From Bacillus massilioanorexius (GTDB lineage: Bacteria; Bacillota; Bacilli; Bacillales; DSM-1321), in assembly GCF_902374955.1 (NCBI RefSeq), contig NZ_CABKRX010000085.1, positions 62,001-126,000 on the forward strand: a DNA stretch of 64,000 bases, written 5' to 3'. The notes under the pieces were generated by a model. That model saw nothing but the letters and a program-made list of their open reading frames with translations, was not told the DNA's origin and ran no database searches. The translations under genes were made by a program, and so were the position numbers. Shown here in pieces: positions 53,502-61,446 of this stretch; positions within the stretch are counted from its first letter, which is position 1, and each line of letters starts with the position of its first letter.

Positions 53502-53885
53502 CTTTTCTCCTCCCAGTCTTTCACATAATCCATTATATCAAATCGATGGGAAGTGTCAAAATAGAATTATTATTTTTAAGTAAATAAAATGATTATAATG
53601 AAAGAATCATTTTAATTTAAGCTATATTGGCTTTATAACTGAGGAGACTCACAATCTTACACGCAAAAAAGCGAGCTGCTTCGCGTTGAATTCACTCACT
53701 CCTTGTTGATAGTCAACAAGTATACAAAACGATGTTAAACTTCCTAGTTTGATAATGGTCCAATCCAATCTAATTCATTCGCTCTGTGCTTTAGAAGGCA
53801 GGCTTCCTCACTCTTTCCTAAACTATTGAACCTGTCCTTCTTGCTACTTCCTAAATGTCTCAGGGACTTCCACCAATTAATAAGC
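53502..53885. other. Intergenic region between fur and spoIIM
   Basis: Contains the fur promoter (53532-53559), an AT-rich dyad (AAATGATT/AATCATTT at 53588-53615), and at about 53640-53700 a decayed repeat in the opposite orientation to the one at 23083 (GAGGAGACTCAC ... GCGAGCTGCTTCGCG ... GAATTC). No gene. Confidence 0.5.
53532..53559 (-). promoter_or_regulatory. Sigma-A promoter of fur
   Basis: Minus-strand -35 TTGACA (53554-53559), 16 nt, -10 TATAAT (53532-53537). Immediately upstream (about 53560-53575) is an A/T motif with partial PerR-box resemblance (10 of 14 defined positions). Confidence 0.75.
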
Positions 53886-54530
53886 TTACCAAACAAGTCC
53901 TACTATTTGCTTCATAAAAGATGGTGAAAAATACCCTTCTATTGCAGCAGCACCAGAAATAAAAATCAAGGAGATGAAAAGAGCTGCTACGTATTTAAAT
54001 ACCATGGGTGCCAACGGTTTTCTAACTTGTCTAACAAACACTCTTTGTATAATTACAATACTAAAAGCTAGTGATAAAGTTGTTATAAAAATAGTCAAAG
54101 GTACTAGTATTATATTTTGTGGAAGCACAGCCACTAATGCTATTTTAAAGCCACTCCATCCCATAGCACTTACTAGAAATCCTACAGTAAAACCAATAAC
54201 TACTCCTTTTAAAAATAGTAGAATTAAAATTAGAGGCAATCCAATGATAGATATACCTAGAATCCAAATCAAGCCTATATACTTCATGTTATGAGTAACA
54301 CTGGCTATGAACATATCATATGTTGTAGCGATATTATCTTCACTCACTTGCCCAAAAAATCTGGATAAATAATAGAGTAAATCTTCTTTTTGGGTAAAAC
54401 TTAAACTATTAACAACAATTGCTCCACTAATAACTCCCATTAAAAATAACACAATAATAAACATATACAATGAGGAATTTTCTTTAATATGATTATTTGC
54501 TACATTATGAAACAGCGACTTTTTCTTCAT
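53886..54530 (-). CDS. spoIIM: Stage II sporulation protein M
   Basis: A 214-residue polytopic membrane protein with about five helices; N-terminus MKKKSLFHNVANNHIKEN. SpoIIM works with SpoIID and SpoIIP in septal peptidoglycan thinning during engulfment. SD AGGAGGAAAAG. Located next to fur as in B. subtilis. Confidence 0.92.
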   Translation of the reverse strand: MKKKSLFHNVANNHIKENSSLYMFIIVLFLMGVISGAIVVNSLSFTQKEDLLYYLSRFFGQVSEDNIATTYDMFIASVTHNMKYIGLIWILGISIIGLPLILILLFLKGVVIGFTVGFLVSAMGWSGFKIALVAVLPQNIILVPLTIFITTLSLAFSIVIIQRVFVRQVRKPLAPMVFKYVAALFISLIFISGAAAIEGYFSPSFMKQIVGLVW

Positions 54531-54819
54531 TTTCTTTTCCTCCTATGGCTATTTACTAGATTGTATGAGAGAACTCTATGAATATGCTTATTTTTTATCA
54601 CTATCTTTATAGTGAAAAACATTTTTTCCCTAAAATGTAATTTTACTCTTGTGCATTTCTCTTCCTCGATAGTATAATAACCAATGACATAATTTTCAGA
54701 ATGTTTACTATATTTAGATTGCTTATCTTCGATACAATAAAGGAGGTGATAGCTAAACAATTCGGCATTCTCTGTTTTGAAAGCACTTACATTTCTTGAT
54801 ATTAGAAAGGGGACTGCGT

Positions 54820-55158
54820 ATGGAAATTCAAAAGAAACAGTCAAGTAAAGCTGTTCAAACTACTCCTGAAGAATACTCAGCAATCGTTCGATCTTCTAGT
54901 TTTCAACTTCTTTTGAAAGAAAAGAAAAAATTTATTATTCCTTTCACTATCTTCTTCTTTTGCTTTTATTTTGCATTACCAATTCTAACTTCTTACACGA
55001 CGATTCTTAACAAACCTTTTATTGGCAGTATCACATGGGCTTGGGTTTTTGCCTTTTTACAATTCGTAATGACTTGGTCCTTCTGTATGATTTACTCCAA
55101 AAAAGCTAACAAGTTCGATGAGCTTTCTGAAAAAATACTAGAGGAAAAAGGGAGGTAA
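54820..55158 (+). CDS. DUF485 membrane protein, partner of symporter
   Basis: A 112-residue protein with two membrane helices (about 41-65 and 72-95) and a charged C-terminal tail. DUF485 proteins regularly precede sodium/solute symporters of the acetate-permease type (YjcH/ActP pair) and probably form a subunit or regulator. The ATG at 54820 has AAAGGGG at 7 nt. It ends 3 nt before the symporter gene. Confidence 0.88.
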   Translation: MEIQKKQSSKAVQTTPEEYSAIVRSSSFQLLLKEKKKFIIPFTIFFFCFYFALPILTSYTTILNKPFIGSITWAWVFAFLQFVMTWSFCMIYSKKANKFDELSEKILEEKGR

Positions 55159-55161
55159 ACT

Positions 55162-56709
55162 ATGAATACTGCCGCTTTTACTATGTTTTTAGTTATCGTT
55201 TCAGGTACCCTATTTATTACATATTGGGCATCCAAAAAAACGAAAAACGCCAGTGAGTTTTATACAGCTGGTGGTGGACTGACAGGTTGGCAAAATGGTA
55301 TGGCCATCGCCGGAGACTATATGTCTGCCGCTTCATTTTTAGGGATTGCTGGTACAATTGCCTTAGCAGGATTTGACGGTTTCTTTTATAGTATAGGTTT
55401 CCTCGTTGCTTACCTTGTTGTTCTTTATCTTGTAGCAGAACCTTTAAGAAATTTAGGAAAATATACTTTCGCAGATATGATTGCTGTACGATTTAACGCG
55501 AAGAAAATTAGAGGATTTGCAGCATTTAACACGATTACAATTTCTACATTTTATATGATTGCTCAACTTGTTGGAGCTGGCGCACTTATAAAACTTTTAC
55601 TTGGTATTGAATATACTACCTCAGTACTAATTGTAGGTGTATTAATGACTGTGTATGTTATTTTTGGAGGCATGCATGCTACAAGCTGGGTACAAATCGT
55701 AAAAGCCATTCTACTAATGGTTGGTACATTCTTAATTTCTATTATTGTTTTTGCTAAGTTCAATTTCAATATACTTGATATGTTTGATCAAATGAAATCT
55801 GATACACCATTAAAAGAAGCCTTTCTTAATCCGGGGGTAAAATATACCGTAGGACTTGATACCCTCTCTTTAACTCTAGGACTCGTTTTAGGAACAGCAG
55901 GTCTGCCTCACATTCTCGTTCGCTTCTTCACTGTACGTGATGCGAAAACAGCTCGTAGCTCTGTTGTTTATGCTACATGGATCATTGGAATCTTCTATGT
56001 AATGACTATTTTCTTAGGATTCGGAGCTGCTGCATTTGTAGGTAGTGAAAAAATCGTAGCAGCTGACAAAGCTGGGAACATGGCTGCTCCACTGTTAGCT
56101 CAGGCATTAGGTGGTAACATGTTATTCGCATTTGTTTCCGCTGTCGCTTTCGCTACAATTCTAGCTGTTGTAGCAGGATTAGTGTTAACAGCTGCTGCTG
56201 CATTCTCACATGATTTTTATAATGAAATTTTGAAAGGTGGAAAAGCGACAGAAAAGCAACAAGTAAACATGGCTCGTTTCGCTTCAATTGGTATTTCTGT
56301 ACTTTCTATCATTCTAGCGTTATTTGCTCAAAGCTTAAACGTAGCATTCCTTGTATCGCTTGCTTTCGCTGTTGCAGCTAGCGCTAATTTGCCAGTTATT
56401 CTCTACACAATTTATTGGAAGCGTTTCAATACAAACGGTGCTATTTGGGCTATGGTTGTCGGTCTAGTCACTTCGATTGGTCTTGTAGTTGTTGGACCAA
56501 ACGTATTTAGTCCGGAAGTTGGTAAAGCGATGTTCGTGGGAGAACCGCTATTTCCTTTATCAACACCAGGTATTGTTTCAATTCCACTAGGTTTCTTAGC
56601 TGGATTTATTGGAACACTCGTTTCTAAAAAATCAGGTGTTGAAGACAATCAAGTTACCTACGATGAAATCCTAGTAAAATCAAATACGGGAATGGATACA
56701 ATTCGCTAA
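55162..56709 (+). CDS. Sodium:solute symporter, ActP-like
   Basis: A 515-residue SSS-family protein with about 13 helices. Family signature: YTAGGGLTGWQNGMAIAGDYMSAASFLG near the N-terminus and GTAGLPHILVRFFTVRDAKTARSS. These match the cation/acetate symporter ActP-type branch, so acetate or other short monocarboxylate uptake is inferred. Coupled to the DUF485 gene with a GGGAGG SD. Ends in hairpin 56717-56757. Confidence 0.88.
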   Translation: MNTAAFTMFLVIVSGTLFITYWASKKTKNASEFYTAGGGLTGWQNGMAIAGDYMSAASFLGIAGTIALAGFDGFFYSIGFLVAYLVVLYLVAEPLRNLGKYTFADMIAVRFNAKKIRGFAAFNTITISTFYMIAQLVGAGALIKLLLGIEYTTSVLIVGVLMTVYVIFGGMHATSWVQIVKAILLMVGTFLISIIVFAKFNFNILDMFDQMKSDTPLKEAFLNPGVKYTVGLDTLSLTLGLVLGTAGLPHILVRFFTVRDAKTARSSVVYATWIIGIFYVMTIFLGFGAAAFVGSEKIVAADKAGNMAAPLLAQALGGNMLFAFVSAVAFATILAVVAGLVLTAAAAFSHDFYNEILKGGKATEKQQVNMARFASIGISVLSIILALFAQSLNVAFLVSLAFAVAASANLPVILYTIYWKRFNTNGAIWAMVVGLVTSIGLVVVGPNVFSPEVGKAMFVGEPLFPLSTPGIVSIPLGFLAGFIGTLVSKKSGVEDNQVTYDEILVKSNTGMDTIR

Positions 56710-56716
56710 AAAGTAA

Positions 56717-56757
56717 AGAGGCTTTCTCGAAATGTTTAATCATTTTGAGAAGCCTCT
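56717..56757 (+). repeat. Long hairpin, family copy 5 (terminator of symporter)
   Basis: Arms AGAGGCTTTCTCGAAATG / CATTTTGAGAAGCCTCT around TTTAAT. Followed by TGCTTTT, a modest T-rich tail. Part of the hairpin family. Confidence 0.7.
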
Positions 56758-56885
56758 TGCTTTTGGCATATCTATGCTGGATTTATTAAACGAAATGATT
56801 TAAACAACAATCTTTTAGAAAGAGACAAAAATAAAAGAGGGTTCCACTAAACATCTCTCTTTGAACACAATACCATCAGCCGAAA

Positions 56886-57446
56886 TTACAGATTGTGTTT
56901 CCCTGTAATCTGCAATAATTGTAAATATTGAATTGCATAAGCCGTTTTTGCATCATTTATTTTCTTTTCTTTTATGTATTGCACTGCCTCTTGTAAAGAA
57001 ATTTCCTCTACCTCTACAAATTCATCTTCATCGCACGGTGCCGAATTTTCTTTTTTTGTTAATCCCTTCGCTAAATACAAATGGATAATTTCATCAGCAA
57101 AGCCAGGTGATGTATAAAAAGAAATGATATGTTCCAACGTTTCGCTAACATAACCCGTTTCCTCTTCTAATTCTCTAGCAGCTGTTACAAGTGGTTCTTC
57201 TCCAGGCTCTAGCTTACCAGCTGGTATCTCTACTATAGATTTCTCTAATGCTTTTCGATATTGCTCAACAACTACTATTTTATTTTCCTCTGTTATAGCT
57301 AAAATAGCAACAGCTCCAGGATGCTTAATAATTTCACGTTTACTTTTCTTTCCATTTGGCAATTGAACTTCATCTACTTGTAAGCTAATTACATTTCCTT
57401 TAAAAATCGACTGACTTTCAATTGTCTTTTCTTCAAATTTATACAT
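56886..57446 (-). CDS. nudF: ADP-ribose pyrophosphatase (Nudix)
   Basis: A 186-residue Nudix hydrolase that cleaves ADP-ribose to AMP and ribose 5-phosphate. The Nudix box is intact (GEEPLVTAARELEEETGYVSE, with REL-EE). N-terminal FKGNVISLQVDEVQLPNGK is typical of the ADP-ribose group. SD GGAGGTAG. Gene order with mciZ and yqkF follows B. subtilis. Upstream of its end (56836-56848) is a single degenerate arm of the hairpin family. Confidence 0.93.
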   Translation of the reverse strand: MYKFEEKTIESQSIFKGNVISLQVDEVQLPNGKKSKREIIKHPGAVAILAITEENKIVVVEQYRKALEKSIVEIPAGKLEPGEEPLVTAARELEEETGYVSETLEHIISFYTSPGFADEIIHLYLAKGLTKKENSAPCDEDEFVEVEEISLQEAVQYIKEKKINDAKTAYAIQYLQLLQITGKHNL

Positions 57447-57522
57447 TTATAACTACCTCCAGTTCTATTCTCTGACAAACAAATCATATATTTTACCATA
57501 TCATGATTTTGGAGGTTATTCT

Positions 57523-57642
57523 ATGAAAGTATACATTGGCAAAAATAAAATAATATTATGTGGAAAGGCTTGGGAAATTAAAGCTAAATTACAAGAATAT
57601 CGCCAAAACTATCACTATGTATATCATTGGATTAATAAGTAG
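57523..57642 (+). CDS. mciZ: MciZ, mother-cell inhibitor of FtsZ
   Basis: A 39-residue peptide, too short for ordinary ORF calling. It aligns with MciZ: start MKV, core GKAWEIKAKLQEY, then YHYVYHWINK. MciZ binds the C-terminal subdomain of FtsZ and caps filament minus ends to stop Z-ring formation in the mother cell during sporulation. Strong SD (GGAGG, 8 nt before ATG). It lies between nudF (divergent) and yqkF exactly as in B. subtilis, where it is SigE-dependent. Confidence 0.92.
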   Translation: MKVYIGKNKIILCGKAWEIKAKLQEYRQNYHYVYHWINK

Positions 57643-57734
57643 CATGTTATACCTACTAAAGGATTACTTACTTCCATTTCTTTTTTTATTTCCTATATAA
57701 TAAAAGAAACTTCTAAATAAAAGGATTGATAAAT

Positions 57735-58652
57735 ATGAGAAAAAGACAGCTTGGCCAGTCTGATCTTTATGTTTCTGAAATAGGTCTTGGCTGCATGTCA
57801 CTTGGCACAAACCCCGATAATGCCGTTGAAATTATACAAACAGCATTAGAACATGGTGTAAACTATTTTGATACAGCGGATTTATATGATTTTGGAAATA
57901 ACGAGAAGCTCCTAGGTAAAGCTTTAAAATCAGTTCGAGAAAAAGTCATTCTCGCAACAAAAGTTGGTAACAAATGGGATAACAAAGAAACATGGAGTTG
58001 GGATGCCTCCAAAAAATATATTAAAGAAGCTATAAAAAGCAGTTTACTTCGTTTACATACAGATTATATCGATCTCTATCAATTACATGGTGGAACGATG
58101 GAGGATAATCATGAAGAAGTAATCGAAGCTTTTGAAGAGCTTGTTCAAGAAGGCTTCATTCGCTATTACGGAATTTCTTCCATACGTCCAAATGTTATTC
58201 AATCTTACGCATCCAAATCAAACATAGTGTCAGTTATGATGCAATACAGCTTGCTGGATCGCAGACCAGAAGAATGGTCGCCCTTTTTACAAGATAAAAA
58301 TATAAGTATCATTGCTAGAGGTCCTATCGCTAAAGGAATACTAAGTGAAAGAATGTTAGAAAAGTGTAGTCCTTCTATAAAAGAAAATGGTTATTTAGAT
58401 TATATCTATCATGAATTAGAAGAGCTACTTGGACAGTTAAGAGAGGCATTTGCTTCTAGAAATCTTCTTGATATAGCATTACAATATATTCTTTCACATC
58501 ATTCCGTAGGAGCAATTATTCCCGGTGCAAGTTCAAAAGAACAGGTTATACAAAATATTAAAGCTGCACAATCTGCTCCATTAACTAGAGAAGAAATACA
58601 ATTGCTACAATCATTAACTCATGCTAACACATATACTCAACATCGTTTGTAA
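57735..58652 (+). CDS. yqkF: Aldo/keto reductase YqkF
   Basis: A 305-residue NADPH-dependent oxidoreductase. AKR signatures: GLGCMSLG, FDTADLYDFGNNEKLLGKAL with the catalytic D and Y, KVGNKWDNKE with the catalytic lysine, and QLHGGTMEDN with the histidine. The substrate is unknown. The ATG at 57735 is preferred over an upstream TTG since AAAGGA lies about 9 nt ahead. The gene converges on yqkE with a shared terminator. Confidence 0.92.
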   Translation: MRKRQLGQSDLYVSEIGLGCMSLGTNPDNAVEIIQTALEHGVNYFDTADLYDFGNNEKLLGKALKSVREKVILATKVGNKWDNKETWSWDASKKYIKEAIKSSLLRLHTDYIDLYQLHGGTMEDNHEEVIEAFEELVQEGFIRYYGISSIRPNVIQSYASKSNIVSVMMQYSLLDRRPEEWSPFLQDKNISIIARGPIAKGILSERMLEKCSPSIKENGYLDYIYHELEELLGQLREAFASRNLLDIALQYILSHHSVGAIIPGASSKEQVIQNIKAAQSAPLTREEIQLLQSLTHANTYTQHRL

Positions 58653-58654
58653 AA

Positions 58655-58708
58655 AGAAAAGTGGAACTGATTTGTATGCATAGGCATCTTTTTCAGTTCC
58701 ACTTTTCT
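58655..58708. terminator. Shared bidirectional terminator of yqkF and yqkE
   Basis: A 16-bp perfect stem (AGAAAAGTGGAACTGA and complement) around a 22-nt loop, with its right arm touching the yqkE stop codon. Confidence 0.85.
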
Positions 58709-58950
58709 TATTTAAAATTACGCCAATCCTTGTTATCTTCACTTAACAGTTCAGCAAATGTTTTGTTTTTTTCCGCTCTTCTTCTTTCTTCTCTTTTTTG
58801 TTGCTCTAATGCCTCTTTCTGTTCTTGTTCTTCCTTCATAAGCTCTCTTTGTTTATTCTTCAACTGATTAACTAAATCTTTATTAAGAATATTGGATAAT
58901 GTCATTGAATCATCTTGTTTTTGGACCTTTTGATGTGCTTTCTTTTTCAT
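58708..58950 (-). CDS. yqkE: YqkE-like small charged protein (DUF3886)
   Basis: An 80-residue, almost entirely charged helical protein (Lys/Glu/Gln/Arg-rich, about 25-65 probably a long helix or coiled coil) ending LLSEDNKDWRNFK. Matches the YqkE family by ends and position between yqkF and yqkD. Function unknown. SD AAGGAGG. Confidence 0.85.
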   Translation of the reverse strand: MKKKAHQKVQKQDDSMTLSNILNKDLVNQLKNKQRELMKEEQEQKEALEQQKREERRRAEKNKTFAELLSEDNKDWRNFK

Positions 58951-59300
58951 TTCAATACCTCCTTACTTCGTAATCTATTATAGCATGGGTATTATTAGCT
59001 GTTAACGTGTAAAGAATGAAGAACAAAAGCAAAAACGTTTTTCATATAAGGAATATTGGTTAAAACTCCCTTCCAATAACAACACATTATATTTTACTTA
59101 CTAAATATTGCTGAAAACGGCTCTTAGTAAAAGCTTAACTTCTACATTATTATTAATTAAATAGAAATTTCACACCATTTTTCCACGACAAGAAATAGCC
59201 CCTCTTCCTTAAAACGAGGGACTAATTGTAAGTTTGACGTTTATTTCATTTTTAAACGTGTTAGAATGAAATAAAGAAGCTGAAATGGAGGTAAACTTCT
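58951..59300. other. Intergenic region upstream of yqkD
   Basis: AT-rich and gene-free. No clear promoter with normal spacing was found. Nothing repetitive is seen. Confidence 0.4.
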
Positions 59301-60227
59301 ATGAAAAAAAAATGGTGGATACCAATAGCAACTTTTTTTTCGGCTATAGCTGCGCTCGGTATCTTTTTTACTAACATTATTATGTTTATGAAAAAGAAAG
59401 ACGAGGCTGTTATACGTGATCGTGAAACAAAAGCTAAAAGATGGGTTCCTAAAGACTTTGATTCTCTACCTAAAACACAAGTGATGGTAGAATCTCCTTT
59501 CGGTTACAAATTAGATTGTTTATTCGTTAAGCCTTATCCAACAAACAAATGGATGATCTTTTGTCACGGAATTACTGAAAATAAATTCAATTCCATAAAA
59601 TACATGAATATCTTTTTAAAAAAAGGTTATAATGCTATCATTTATGACCATCGTAGACATGGCGATTCTGGTGGAAAAACGAGTAGCTATGGTTATTACG
59701 AGAAATGGGATTTAGAAGCAGTAGTTAAGGAACTTAAAAATCGTGAAGGCGATGACGTCTATTTTGGAATTCATGGTGAATCAATGGGTGCTGCGACATG
59801 TCTGTTATACGCTGGTACGATTTCTGATGATGCAGCCTTTTATGTTGCTGATTGTCCTTTTTCAAGCTTTCAAGAACAAGTCAAATATCGAATTAAAGAA
59901 AGCACACCATTACCTAATTGGCTAGTCCTTCCTATAGGTAATTCCTTTTTAAAAATGCGTGACGGCTATCGATTACAAGACGTATCTCCAATTGAAGTCA
60001 TTCAAAACATAAAAAAACCCGTTTTATTTATTCACAGTGAGCTAGATACGTACATACCCGTTTCAATGACAAAACAATTATTTGAAAAGAAACCAGGTAA
60101 GAAACAACTTTTCATTGCGCCAAATGGGGCACATGCTCAATCATTAAATGAAAATCCAGAAGAGTACGAAAAAGCGGTTGACCAATTTTTAAAATCATTT
60201 ACATCTGATTTATCCCGTTCCAACTAG
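59301..60227 (+). CDS. yqkD: Membrane-anchored alpha/beta hydrolase YqkD
   Basis: A 308-residue protein with an N-terminal membrane anchor (about 7-30) and an alpha/beta-hydrolase domain. Oxyanion region FCHGITEN, HRRHGDSGG, nucleophile S161 in GIHGESMGAA, acid in HSELDTYIP and histidine in NGAHAQS are all present. Serine hydrolase of unknown substrate, with the active site probably outside the membrane. SD TGGAGG. Confidence 0.9.
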   Translation: MKKKWWIPIATFFSAIAALGIFFTNIIMFMKKKDEAVIRDRETKAKRWVPKDFDSLPKTQVMVESPFGYKLDCLFVKPYPTNKWMIFCHGITENKFNSIKYMNIFLKKGYNAIIYDHRRHGDSGGKTSSYGYYEKWDLEAVVKELKNREGDDVYFGIHGESMGAATCLLYAGTISDDAAFYVADCPFSSFQEQVKYRIKESTPLPNWLVLPIGNSFLKMRDGYRLQDVSPIEVIQNIKKPVLFIHSELDTYIPVSMTKQLFEKKPGKKQLFIAPNGAHAQSLNENPEEYEKAVDQFLKSFTSDLSRSN

Positions 60228-60404
60228 ACCTAGGAACCCAAATGCCCCTATTAATCAGCTCGAAAAAGCTTGTTAATGGGGTGTAACCAGTATACTTTTC
60301 TTAAATTAACAAGATAAACACATCAATAAAAATGTCACACTGTCGAATCAATTGTTGAAATTTTTAATAAATAATTTTACGATTAAATTAAAGGAGGCTA
60401 CATC

Positions 60405-60617
60405 ATGTCAAAAGTTGAAATTAAAGTAATGGATAATGGACCTTTACGAGTTACTGGCGAATTTGAAGTAATTGATGTCGATGGAAATGTATTCCCAACA
60501 AAATCTGTTGTCTCTCTATGCCGCTGTGGCTTATCTGAAAAAAAACCATACTGCGATGGATCACATCGTGGACAATTTGAATCTACCGTACGTGCAACTT
60601 TAGAAGAAAACAAATAA
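60405..60617 (+). CDS. CDGSH iron-sulfur domain protein
   Basis: A 70-residue protein with the 3Cys-1His 2Fe-2S motif: C39, C41, C50 and H54 in CRCGLSEKKPYCDGSH. This is the mitoNEET-type cluster of bacterial small CDGSH proteins, likely an electron or cluster carrier. SD AAAGGAGG. A strong terminator follows at 60649-60692. Confidence 0.93.
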   Translation: MSKVEIKVMDNGPLRVTGEFEVIDVDGNVFPTKSVVSLCRCGLSEKKPYCDGSHRGQFESTVRATLEENK

Positions 60618-60648
60618 TACAAGCCTTACAAAATGAATAAGATGTATG

Positions 60649-60692
60649 AAAAAGGGTGTGAAGATGATATAAACCCACTTCACACCCTTTTT
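60649..60692. terminator. Bidirectional terminator after the CDGSH gene
   Basis: Perfect 15-bp stem (AAAAAGGGTGTGAAG and complement) with a 14-nt loop; flanked by A and T runs. Confidence 0.92.
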
Positions 60693-60711
60693 ATCATTAT
60701 TAAAAGTTAAA

Positions 60712-61272
60712 TCATACGTATTTCACCATATAAGCATACGTATGATGATTAATTGTAATATTTTTTTCAAATTCAAATCCTAAGCGTTCATACAATTGAC
60801 GTGCTTTTGTATTATTTTCTTCTACATTTAAAGATACAGAAGAATATCCTAATTCAAGTGAATAGTTTATAGTTGCTTTGATTAGTTCCGTACCAAAACC
60901 TTTTCCACCAAATGATGGATTTACACTCAATGTATCTAAATAATAATCCTTTTCATCTGCTTCTGGATCAATTATACTTTCAACATTTGGTTGTTTGGAT
61001 TGAAGATGTCTATATATTGGCTCGTCTAATTGCAAAGCATCACTTCCATGATAGGCAATCACAAGCCCTACCACTTGATGATCTACCGTTTTCACAAGAC
61101 AATTATGATAACTCATTCGATTCGTTTCTTGACAGAAAAATTCTTCCAACTGAACAAGTACTTTTTCCTTATCAATCTCCCCTGTTAATACATGAGCAAT
61201 ATCATGTATGGCATCATAGATGAGCACTGCTGCTTCTTTTCTGTCCTCTTTTGTTGCTTTTCGAATATTCAT
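60712..61272 (-). CDS. GNAT family N-acetyltransferase
   Basis: A 186-residue GNAT with the acetyl-CoA loop NPSFGGKGFGTELIK and the typical SLNVEENNTKARQLYERLGFE end. Substrate unknown. The ATG at 61272 has AGAGGG at 9 nt; two codons upstream is an in-frame TTG without better support. Its acidic middle (PIYRHLQSKQPNVESIIDPEADEKDYYL) is typical of uncharacterised small-molecule acetyltransferases. Confidence 0.85.
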   Translation of the reverse strand: MNIRKATKEDRKEAAVLIYDAIHDIAHVLTGEIDKEKVLVQLEEFFCQETNRMSYHNCLVKTVDHQVVGLVIAYHGSDALQLDEPIYRHLQSKQPNVESIIDPEADEKDYYLDTLSVNPSFGGKGFGTELIKATINYSLELGYSSVSLNVEENNTKARQLYERLGFEFEKNITINHHTYAYMVKYV

Positions 61273-61346
61273 GTTCAAAATCCCTCTTTAATCGTATGTT
61301 AGTAAACTATCTTTATTCTACTAGAAAAATGAAAGCAATCCTAAAC

Positions 61347-61413
61347 AAAAGCAGTTGAGATTAGTATAAAAAGTATGCTAAGGGTCACTGTTAGTCTCAC
61401 CTAAACTGCTTTT
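61347..61413 (-). terminator. Terminator after the MFS gene at 61447
   Basis: Arms AAAAGCAGTT / AACTGCTTTT with further internal pairing (GAGA/TCTC). On the minus strand a T-rich tail follows. Confidence 0.6.
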
Positions 61414-61446
61414 CTTTGGAAAAATCTCACTGTTTCTAACCGAACC

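Noticed and set aside
54738..54752. Strong SD-like AAAGGAGGTGAT on the plus strand
   Set aside because: No ATG, GTG or TTG follows at a usable distance and the nearest reading frame closes within a few codons.
54527..54844. Minus-strand ORF of 105 codons between spoIIM and the DUF485 gene
   Set aside because: It starts inside the DUF485 gene, has no SD and no recognisable domain, and crosses the region where the divergent promoters must lie.
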